DNA from: Prostheceraeus crozeri
Taxonomy: Eukaryota; Platyhelminthes; Polycladida; Euryleptidae
Assembly (NCBI GenBank): GCA_907163375.1
Contig: CAJQUW010010268.1
Location: forward strand, 2,501-66,500
Direction: 5' to 3'
DNA length: 64,000 nucleotides
Below are positions 55,811 to 63,703 of the stretch, one piece after another (positions within the stretch are counted from its first letter, which is position 1; each line of letters starts with the position of its first letter). The notes beneath the pieces were generated by a model that was not told the origin of the DNA, did no database searches, and was given only the letters and a program-made list of their open reading frames with translations. A program made the translations under genes and the position numbers.

Positions 55811-57953
55811 CAAGAAAGCCAAAATATTCTGCGCTACTTCACCGATTACTCATAAAAGCCAAACTTAAGCTCGCAACACCAGTCTACATCCACACTATCA
55901 GTTTCATTACCATAGCTATCGATGCCACTCCTCCTCAACAATTCAAATCCACAAAGTCAATCCACATTTCGATACTCAAATCCGAAAAAGCCAAAACATT
56001 CTGCACTACTGCACCGATTACCCATAAAGCGAAACTTAAGCTCACAACACCAGTCTACATCCACACTATCAGTTTCATTACCATAGCTATCGATGCCACT
56101 CCTCCACAACAATTCAAATCCACAAAATCAGTCCACATTTCGATACTCAAATCCAAAAAAGCCAAAACGTTCTGCACTACTGCACTGATTACCCAAAAAA
56201 GCCAAACTTAAGCTCAGCGCACCAGTCTACATCCACACTATCAGTTTCATTACCATAGCTATCGATGCCACTCCTCCACAGCTATTCAAATCCACAAAGT
56301 CAGTCAACATTTTGATAGTCAATTCCAAGAAATTCTGCGCTACTTCACCGATCACCCAAAAATGCCAAACTTAAGCTCACAACACCAGTCTCCATCCACA
56401 CTATCAGTTTCACTACCATAGCTATCGATGCCACTCCTCCACAGCTATTCAAATCCACAAAATCAGTCCACATTTCCATACTCAAATGCAAAAAAGCCAA
56501 AATATTCTGCGCTACTGCACCGATTACCCAAAAAAGCCAAACTTAAGCTCACAACACCAGTCTCCATCCACACTATCAGTTTCATTACCATAGCTATCGA
56601 TGCCACTCCTCCACAACAATTCAAATCTACGAAGTCAGTCCACATTTCGATACTCAAATGCAAAAAAGCCAAAATATTCTGCATTGCTTCACCGATTACC
56701 CATAAAGCGAAACCTAAGCTCACAATACCTGTCTATGTCCACACTATCAGTTTCATTATCATAGCTATCGATGCCACTCCTCAACAACAATTCAAATCCA
56801 CAAAGTCAGTCCACATTTCGATACTCAAATCCAGTAAAGCCAAAATAGTCTGCGGTACTGCACCGATTACCCAAAAAAGCCAAACTTAAGCTCGCATAAC
56901 TAGTCTACATCCACACTATCAGTTTCATTACCATAGCTATCGATGCCACTCCTCCACAACAATTCAAATCCACAAAGTCAGTCCACATTTCGATACTCAA
57001 ATCCAAAAAAGCCAAAATATTCTGCGCTACCTCACCGATTACCGCAACAAGACAAACTTAACTTCACAACACCAGTCTACATCCATACTATCAGTTTCAT
57101 TACCATAGCTATCGATGCCACTCCTCAACAACAATTCAAATCCACAATATCAGTCCACATTTCGATACTCAAATCCAAAAAAGCCAAAACATTCTGCACT
57201 ACTGCATTGATTATCCAAAAAAGCCAAACTTAAGCTCGCAACACCAGTCTACATCCACACTATCAGTTTCATTACCATAGCCATCGATGCCACTCCTCCA
57301 CAGCTATTCAAATCCACAAAGTCAGTCTACATTTCGATACCCAAATCCAAACAAGCCACAATATTCCGCGCTACTTCAACGATCACCCAAAAAAGCCAAA
57401 CTTAAGCTCAGCGCACTAGTCTACATCCACACTTTCAGTTTCATTACCATAGCTATCGATGCTACTCCTCCACAACAATTCAAATCTACAAAGTCAGTCC
57501 ACATTTCGATACTCAAATGCAAAAAAGCCAAAATAGTCTGCGATACTGCAATGATCACCCAAGAAAGCCAAACTTCAGCTCACAACACCAGTCTACATCC
57601 ACACTATCAGTTTCATTACCATAGCTATCGATGCCACTCCTCCACAACAATTCAAATCCACAAAATCAGTCCACAATTCGATACTCAAATCCAAAAATTT
57701 CTGCACTACTTCACCGATCCTCCAAAAAAGCCAAACTTAAGCTCAGCACACCAGTCTACATCCACACTATCAGTTTCATTACCATAGCTATCGATGCCAC
57801 TCCTTCACAGCTATTCAAATCCACAAAGTCAGTCCACATTTCGATACTCAAATCCAAAAAAGCCAAAATATTCTGCGCTACTGCACCAATTACCCAAACA
57901 AGCCAAACTTAAGCTCAGCACACCAGTCTACATCCACACTATCAGTTTTATTA

Positions 57954-58386
57954 TTAGTACTGGAGATTTCCTAGGATGATTCGAATTACTGTCTTTTATC
58001 TTCGTTTAACTAGTGAATTTTGGTAGTTTTATTCTGTCCGGCTGAGTTTGGTTTTCAAAATCCCTACTTTGATGATACAATTGATCTCTTTTTTTAGATG
58101 AGGATCCTGAGATTATTTCGTGGATAGCAACCTTGCCCGCTTGGGCGGATTTTTGGATATCTTTTAATCCAAGCAATCATGGCTACCAGATTTTTGGTAG
58201 GCCTATTTTGCTTTTTGCGTATTATGCAGCTTTTGACAGAAGGATTATATATTTGGCACAATACTTTCTTCGTGAGATTTCTTTTTAATTTTGAGTATCT
58301 GCATCATTTTGTGTGATTTCGCTATATATTCAGTTCTAATTTATTTTGCGGCATCAATTCTTGGTGAAATATGGGTTAATGATTTT
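57954..58386 (+). other. AT-rich flank directly after the satellite, no gene seen
   Basis: The sequence changes abruptly from satellite to unique AT-rich DNA after CAGTTTTATT. I see no target-site duplication, inverted repeat or gene. A 102-codon ORF beginning at 58291 runs into the foldback repeat and is probably a by-product. Confidence 0.5.
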
Positions 58387-58789
58387 TTAAGCTCTACAGT
58401 ACCTCACTCACCTTCAAGTAAAGTTTCATCAAAATCCATGCAATACTCTGTCCTATACAGCATTCACAAGTGCGAAAATATGGCCTCTTCAGCGACATTT
58501 AAACTTTTCAAACACACATCGAGCCACAATTTCTGTGCATCTTTGCGAAAAACGCAATGTGTGTTTGAAAAGTTGAAATGTCACTTGAAGGTGAGTTAGG
58601 TACTTAAGGATCGCTCTATTGCGTTTTCCGCAAAGATGCACAGAAGTTGTGGCTCGATGTGTGTTTAAAAAGTTGAAATGTCGCTGAATAGGCCATATTT
58701 TCGCACTTGTGAATGCTGTATAGGACAGAGTATTGCATGGATTTTGATGAAACTTTACTTGAAGGTGAGTGAGGTACTGTAGAGCTTAA
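58387..58789. repeat. foldback repeat, ~170-bp inverted arms
   Basis: The left arm (about 58387-58558, starting TTAAGCTCTACAGTACCTC) is a close reverse complement of the right arm (about 58621-58789, ending GGTACTGTAGAGCTTAA). Matching blocks include CATGCAATACTCTGTCCTAT with its complement and GTGCGAAAATATGGCC with GGCCATATTTTCGCAC. The ~60-base spacer carries a second, shortened version of right-arm sequence (GAAAAGTTGAAATGTCACTT). A direct copy of GCGTTTTCCGCAAAGATG follows outside at about 58803. A transcript would fold into a long hairpin. It looks like a non-autonomous foldback or MITE-type element. I see no ORF or clear target duplication. Confidence 0.8.
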
Positions 58790-59982
58790 GTTTCGCTCTA
58801 TTGCGTTTTCCGCAAAGATGCGCAGAAGTTGTGGCTCGATATATTCTTTTTTGTCGTGATGTTATTTGCTTTGGCTCTATAGTAAAAAATCATTAACCGA
58901 AATATGTTGAATTGACATAAAGGAGTCTTCCTATCCATATAGAGATATTCATAAATGCAAAATCTTTGAATTTGAAATTATCTGCTTATTATGTGTGATT
59001 CTTTGAAATTTCAAATACATTTTTTAATTTTAATTTTTTACTTTTATTTCTGCATGATGATCAATTATTGAATTTTTCAGAATCATGTTGCTTTTAGCCT
59101 CAGTGTCTCGATAAAAGTCACCGAATTGGATTATTTATTTCACCTGCAGAAACTAAAAATCAAAATGTGCGATCTTAGTGATATTTGATTTGAACTAAAC
59201 CTTCAATTGTTTGACCTTTCACCTCATGTAAAACAATTATGCAATCTCAGAGCGATTAGTAATCATCGTTTTATTAACCATCTGAATCAGATCTTGCGAT
59301 TAGTGCATGGTTTATCAGTTTTTGTTGTCATTTTCCATTTCAAATAATGATCTAATGGAAATTGACGCTATAAACAGCATCTGTTAAAAACTGACGGTTT
59401 TCGACCTTTGACCTTCACCTCCGCCCAGGGATGACTTTAGAAATAAAACTGATGCTGTTTTTCTGAATCCCCTTTCAATGCCTTTTCTATTGATGTGTGG
59501 CTCGGCAGAATTGGTTTGGGAGATCAGGAAGAGGCGAGAATTTCCCCCCTCAGAGCTCTATCTCGTTTTCTAGGGAAGGTACCACTCCTTTATCCCAGCG
59601 CTTAAGTAAAACTTCTCAGCACTTCTTGCACTATCACTCGTACTCAGTGACATAAGTCTGTTTTAAATCCATAGTGACGAAGTTTGGCGAAATTTGATGT
59701 ATTTGGAAAATTTGAGGAGAGGAGGAGAATAGAAGTACCTAATATTTTTTCTTTCACTAACAGTTTTATAGAACCCAATTTACAAATTTAGTCCATTCTA
59801 AATTCTTATATCATAGCGAGAACCAGAAGATGATGCTGATTAAAATGAGCCCCATGTCATGCACAAAATCATACATCAATTATTCATAATAAAAAGATAT
59901 TAAATTTGATATTCACGACTCGGAATGATAATTCATTAGTTTCACTGTCAACAGGCAGGAATGAAGGAAACTGCTTTGATCC
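58790..59982 (+). other. AT-rich intergenic stretch, no gene seen
   Basis: There is a second direct copy of the GCGTTTTCCGCAAAG segment at its left edge, then AT-rich sequence without a convincing ORF. Two DR1-like strings occur, TTGACCTTTCACCTC (59211) and CGACCTTTGACCTTC (59402), but such short matches are expected by chance. No RNA gene was recognised. Confidence 0.5.
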
Positions 59983-60031
59983 CCTCTATAAACGAACCCC
60001 TCTATAACGAACATTCGGCTATAACGAACCC
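59983..60031 (+). repeat. three short direct repeats, probable transposon subterminal sites
   Basis: CTCTATAAACGAACC, CTCTATAACGAACA and GGCTATAACGAACC follow each other at about 16-bp steps, some 340 bases upstream of the transposase ATG. TATAACGAA-type repeats near the ends are familiar from pogo/Tigger-like elements, where the transposase's helix-turn-helix domains bind. I see no matching reverse-complement set downstream of the pseudogene. Confidence 0.55.
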
Positions 60032-60367
60032 ATGGTATGGATCCCAAAAAAAAGATGTACTTTTTACATGCGCTTTTTCTTTTGTAATCTTTTATTCTTG
60101 AGAACGTTTGCACAACAAAGTAGCAATTATATTACTATAATGGACGCGAGTTGCCACATAATTTTTTGCTTTTTGCATTGTCACGATTATTACTGTAAGT
60201 ACAGAAGACGCATTTCCAATGGTTGTCAGTGTGTTGCTTCTCTCCAATAAGGAGATAGATGCTCAGGGACTTCTCAGAAAGCTAAAAATAGATTAGTACA
60301 TTATAATGAAGACAAAACATATTTTAGACAAGAGATCTTCTCATCTTGCTTACACACTGTGGAGGTC

Positions 60368-61916
60368 ATGCCGAAACGAAAAGCAATATCCGTTGAGACT
60401 AAGTTATTCATCATTGACCGATTGAAGAATGGAGCCAAGCAGGCAGATCTCTGTCGAGAATACAAACTGTCTAAGAGTATAATAGCCACGTTTAAGAAAT
60501 CTGAAGATAATCTGAGAGAGTTCATCCATCGCGTCGATACTGATGAAGGCATGATAAGAAAGAAACTTATCCACTCTTATGTGAAAAGGCAGAATTATTA
60601 CCGAAACTGCTTGATATTAATTCCGAATTCAAAGCGTCCAATGGTTGGTTGTGGAGATGGCAGAAACGTCACGGTGTTCGAAGCCTCAAAGTAGTTGGAG
60701 AATCCCGTTCATGCGATTATGAGGCTATTGATGTTTATCTGCCCGAACTGAATAGTCTTCTCAAGAACGAAGAATACTCTCGGGATCAAATATACAATGC
60801 AGATGAAACTGCGCTATATTGGAAATGTATGCCAGGTAGAACACTCGAACAAAAAACTGAGGATTCTGGATCCAAGGGTTTTAAGACGCAGAAGGATGGA
60901 GTTACTTTTCTTGTCTGCACGAATGCAACTGGACCCCACAAATTGAAACCTCTTTGCATTGGGAAGTCACGCCAACCTCGTTGCTTTCATCACGTCAATC
61001 TCCGAACGTTGCCTGTTCTCTATAACCATTCGAAAAAGGCGTGGATGACCCGAGAGATATTTCTAAACTGGTTTTTCAACGACTTCGTTCCAGCAGTTCA
61101 ACAGCACCAACGACGCTTAGGCAATGATGGACGAGCCCTGTTTACTGCTCGGCAACTGTCCAGCTCATCCGCGTGCGACAGAACTTGTTTCGAATGATGG
61201 AGAAGTGCGTGTAGCCTACTTACCCAAAAACACAACGTCAATAATCCAACCAATGGATGGTGGAATCATTGCAGCCTTCAAGAAACAATATCGAAAGAAG
61301 CTCTTGCGAGACATCGTTCTAACAAAGGAAACCAACTTTCTCGAATTTCTCAAAATGTTTTCGCTCAAAGACATGATGTACCTTAGCGCAGACGCCTGGA
61401 GCAGTATTCTAACGAGTAGCATCGAGCAGATATGGAAGAAGACGCTGGGTAATGCCCTTCCGAACGACACTGATCGTAGCAGTCTACACCATGACGCTTA
61501 TGATGAAGATGACATTGTACTCAGTGAATTGATGTCAGATGTAAACAGCCTGAGCTTACTCGATGATGTTGAAAACCTTCATTGATACCTGGCTTCACAT
61601 TGATGACGAGACAGAGATAGCTGCCACCCTGACAGAAGCAGAAATCGTCGATGAAGTCCTTCAAAAGAAAGCTGTGTCAACTGATAACGCGCCAGATACA
61701 GAAGACGAAGATGAAAATGACAACGGCGTCAACAATCCTCCACCAACTGCAAGTGAAGCTGCTTGAGCGATGGAAATTGCAATTTTCTAGCTTGAAACTC
61801 AAGAAATCGAGTCTGTGAAAATCAAACAGATAAAGCAATTACCGAATTTAGCTCTTGGGGCCAGTTTGAAGAAAAATCGACAAACGAAAATGAGTGACTT
61901 TTTCAAGAAACGGTGA
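60368..61916 (+). pseudogene. pogo/Tigger-like transposase pseudogene (CENP-B/jerky-type DDE)
   Basis: The start is the ATG at 60368 (MPKRKAISVETKLFI). Residues 1-50 form a Psq/CENP-B N-terminal helix-turn-helix. The second DNA-binding domain is only partly present: its end (FKASNGWLWRWQKRHGVR, 60628-60681) is clear, but roughly 40 residues before it are missing, with a frameshift near 60595. The DDE domain follows: first Asp in YNADETALYWK (codon 60802), then LLLGNCPAHP, where the usual second Asp is Gly (codon 61151), then the third Asp in IIQPMDGG (codon 61256). Further frameshifts lie near 61130 and 61570, and in-frame stops at 61764 and 61788. The tail is typical of the family: WLHIDDE, an acidic stretch, and a C-terminal MSDFFKKR ending at 61916. 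The family cuts and pastes its element in the nucleus. This copy could not encode an active enzyme. The nearest relatives by layout are Tigger and jerky-like proteins. Confidence 0.92.
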
Positions 61917-62066
61917 TGTACATGTACATTTATGCTGTATTTGTTCAAAATGAATACTATCATATGATAATAATGCCTATATTTTTTCATTAATTTCATG
62001 AATTAATTAGTAGTAAGCCCGTGCCAAAATCAAGTGCAAAATGTGCAACGATGAGTCATCATGCTG
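61917..62066 (+). other. AT-rich stretch after the transposase remnant
   Basis: AT-rich sequence with no AATAAA and no TIR seen. It separates the transposon remnant from a G-rich repeat. Confidence 0.4.
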
Positions 62067-62580
62067 ACTCACCCACCCCTCTGGAAGGAAGAAGGGAGAA
62101 AGCCAAGGATGTGATGGAGGAATGGGTCCGAGAGGAATAAACTGTTCCCTATCCCCCCCCCTCTGGAAGGAAGGAGGAAATGTGAGGCAAGGGTAGGAAT
62201 GTGGGAAGGATAGAGTGAGAAAAGGTGGGTTTTGTTGGTTTTGAGATGAGAAAGGCTTGAATTTGGCATGAAGAAGGTCTCGGATGGGAAAGCGGAGGGC
62301 AGATTCGGAGTCTACGTGAAATTTTGGGTGAGGAAGGAAGGAAGGAAGGAGGAGTTTTCCTGTGAAGCAAGGGTAGGAATCTCTGAAAACGGCAGAGTTA
62401 GAAAAGGCGGGTTTTGGTCGTTTTGGGATGAGAAAGGTCGGAATTCGGCACGAAGGAGTGCTCGGATGGGAAAACGGAGGGCAAATTCGGACTTTTTGGC
62501 CAATTTTGGGTCTGGTAACTTGTTTCCAGCTCAATCGGAGAGAAAAAGTTCTGACCCCCCCTCTGGACGAGACTTCCAAC
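62067..62580 (+). repeat. G/purine-rich direct repeat, ~180-bp dimer
   Basis: Two copies of a G-rich unit lie about 180 bp apart: GCAAGGGTAGGAAT at 62187 and 62367, GGGTTTTGTTGG/GGGTTTTGGTCG, GATGAGAAAGG in both, and ATGGGAAAGCGGAGGGCA/ATGGGAAAACGGAGGGCA near 62284 and 62465. The motif CCCCTCTGG occurs at about 62075, 62158 and 62559 and may mark unit boundaries. A pure GGAA run lies at 62332-62351. ORFs here on both strands (Pro/Ser/His-rich on the minus strand) come from the skewed composition. Confidence 0.7.
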
Positions 62581-62997
62581 TTTGCTTCTAGAGATCGTAG
62601 AAAGTCGTGTGATAGCTCATTTGAAAGCTAATAGTGAGACAAATTCAGTGGAAAGCTCATTTTGGTCCTATTTTCCTGGGTTTAGAGAGAAAAAGTCGAA
62701 AATTTTCTTCACACTGGGTCTCCACAAGGGATTTTTTCGTGAAAATGTTAAATTGTGGCCACCTTTGGCGATGAATAGCGGAGTATTGGAAGTGAATGAA
62801 GAGCTCGGGTTTCTTTTACGGGCAAAACCGAGCTTTGTTCTCTAAGATCCTATCTTTTCAGAAGCGTGGAAGGTTTCGTTTTTAAATGAGAGCATGTTTA
62901 AAATCGAATTTTTTCACATTTTCCAAGATTTCTCAACTCGGCTTCTGGTCATCGTAGAGAGTCGAGGGATGTCTTAAATGAAATGTCTTAGGTGAGA
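62578..62997 (+). repeat. diverged ~60-bp direct repeat, 357 bp apart
   Basis: AACTTTGCTTCTAGAGATCG (62578) and AACTCGGCTTCTGGTCATCG (62935) start segments that align for about 60 bases, through GTAGARAGTCG to GTGAGA. A third short match, AACTTTGCTTCTAC, occurs at about 63326. They may be parts of one degraded repetitive element. No gene is seen in this stretch. Confidence 0.5.
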
Positions 62998-63083
62998 GCG
63001 AGAAAACGTGACTGTCAAAATTTGAAGTCAATCAGAGCACTAGAACCGGAGATAGACGTGTTCAAATATTTGGATGATGGATA

Positions 63084-63171
63084 TTACGTCATCAGCTGAT
63101 CGCCACAAACTATATAAGCGGGGAACCGACAGATAACTGTCATTAAGACAAGAGAGATTGTCAAAGGTAGG
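63084..63171 (+). promoter_or_regulatory. candidate Pol II promoter with adjacent splice donor
   Basis: Several motifs fall in a plausible order: a CRE-like TTACGTCAT (63084-63092), an E-box CAGCTG (63093-63098), TATATAAG (63111-63118) and an initiator-like TCATT with its A at 63142, 31 bases after the first T of the TATA. A strong 5' splice-site match, AAAG/GTAGGT, has its exon end at 63166. Each is short, but the spacing is what a TATA promoter with a tiny first exon would have. An AATAAA lies at 63360-63365, so a terminal repeat of a retroelement is an alternative reading; I see no defined ends for one. No downstream coding exon was recognised. Confidence 0.35.
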
Positions 63172-63427
63172 TCGTCTCTCTGAAGCTCTTATGATGGCAT
63201 CGGACATTCCAAAATCATAAGAAAATTTCATTGCTGATATCAGCTAAGGCGTCAGACTTAAAGGTTCGCCAGGAGATGGCCTTCGTCTCCAGGCCATAAA
63301 AGACTCCAAAAGTTTAAAGGCTTGTAACTTTGCTTCTACAAATCCGTTTGACTTGATTAAATAAAGGTTCGATCGCTATTGATCAGACCTATATTGAAAG
63401 ACTACTTATAAAATTTCATAAGTAGTG
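63172..63427 (+). other. unassigned sequence after the candidate promoter
   Basis: No gene, repeat or RNA recognised beyond the AATAAA at 63360 and a third AACTTTGCTTCTAC match. Confidence 0.4.
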
Positions 63428-63703
63428 CTAAAAAGTTGAAAAAAAATTCATCATTTTTGGAGGTTTTCTGGGGTTTTCGACCCTGCTGAAGTCAATGAAG
63501 GCATGTATAAGTGTGTACGAGTCAGTCTTTCCATGATACAAGCGGCTTTTCACTGAAAGCAAGCATGAAACGGAGAGTTTTGCTGTAATATTCCACTGAC
63601 AGGGTGTTCCTTCGGGACGGCGGATGATGCCGTAGTGATAAGTGTTGCAAGGGAGTGTGTCATATTTTAGACCGAAACCGCTGGGGCAACTCATGTTGGG
63701 CAT
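63428..63703 (-). CDS. unrecognised minus-strand ORF, 91 codons
   Basis: The open frame reads MPNMSCPSGFGLKYDTL at the N-terminus, with five cysteines in the first half, and ends near HAFIDFSRVENPRK and FFSTF. The phrase HAFIDFSRV faintly recalls motif A of non-LTR reverse transcriptases (AFIDFxKAFD), but the essential second Asp context and all other motifs are absent, so I do not assign it. It may be part of an old repeat or a chance ORF. Confidence 0.15.
   Translation of the reverse strand: MPNMSCPSGFGLKYDTLPCNTYHYGIIRRPEGTPCQWNITAKLSVSCLLSVKSRLYHGKTDSYTLIHAFIDFSRVENPRKPPKMMNFFSTF

Larger units (their letters stand above)
1605..57953 (+). repeat. 172-bp satellite DNA array, about 328 tandem monomers
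   Basis: A 172-bp unit repeats head to tail without interruption for 56.3 kb. It begins inside a monomer at GATTATCCAAAAAAGCC and ends inside another at CACACTATCAGTTTTATT. My hand-built consensus has A 66, C 55, T 38 and G 13. Landmarks, numbered from AAGCTCACAACACC, are a ClaI site ATCGAT near 52-57, three CGAT motifs (54, 104, 149), and the box CCAAAAAAGCCAAA twice (116 and 156, 40 bp apart). Length variants are listed separately. Every monomer I read has the same orientation, and I saw no transposon inserted anywhere. The many ORFs of about 96 codons (in-frame KSTKSVHIS...ILKSK) follow from the two + strand stops per monomer (TAG near 47, TAA at the junction) and the 172 = 3n+1 length. 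I do not call them genes. Monomer length and organisation fit a centromeric or pericentromeric satellite; that function is inferred. Confidence 0.97.
59983..61916 (+). mobile_element. pogo/Tigger-like DNA transposon, decayed, 3' end not found
   Basis: This is a Tc1/mariner-superfamily element of the pogo/Tigger group, recognised from its transposase and the TATAACGAA repeats on the 5' side. The left limit given here is the first such repeat; the true terminus may lie slightly further left. The 120 bases after the coding remnant show no complementary TIR (no TTCGTTATAG-like motif), so the 3' end is lost or too eroded to see. The element starts about 2 kb from the end of the satellite array. 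Its ORF is on the same strand that gives the A/C-rich satellite sequence. Confidence 0.75.

Noticed and set aside
3362-56723. Minus-strand ORFs reading MWTDFVDLNCCGGVASIAMVMKLIVWM and similar
   Set aside because: They are the same satellite read from the other strand, and the hydrophobic look comes from the G/T-rich complement.
1605-57953. CRISPR array
   Set aside because: The repeat is contiguous, with no unique spacers. Variation is spread over the whole 172-bp unit, and the context is eukaryotic.
1605-57953. CENP-B box in the monomer
   Set aside because: The best candidate, TTTCGATACTCAAATCC, matches only the TTCG half of the YTTCGTTGGAARCGGGA box. The CGGG half is absent on both strands.
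1854-57979. More than a hundred overlapping ORFs of about 96-226 codons with the shared phrase KSTKSVHISILKSK, apparently a huge repeat-protein family
   Set aside because: They occur in all three + frames and follow from the monomer: two stops per 172 bp and a length of 3n+1 leave about 290 bases open in each frame. The longer ones arise where a 1-base indel or a lost stop joins windows. No start context, codon bias or conserved frame supports translation.
59211-59425. Two DR1-like nuclear receptor sites (TTGACCTTTCACCTC, CGACCTTTGACCTTC)
   Set aside because: Each has mismatches to the ideal element, and no promoter or gene is nearby. Chance is enough to explain them.
60301-60552. Minus-strand ORF over the transposase start, and other ORFs antisense to the transposase (61216-61470)
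   Set aside because: They are antisense to a clearly recognised transposase sequence and resemble no protein.
62007-62631. Long Pro/Ser/His-rich minus-strand ORFs and matching + strand ORFs up to 190 codons
   Set aside because: They lie in the purine-rich direct repeat, where stops are rare because of composition. Several frames on both strands are open at once.
63428-63703. Non-LTR reverse transcriptase fragment suggested by HAFIDFSRV
   Set aside because: Only one weak motif fits, and no flanking RT motifs are visible in this or adjacent frames.
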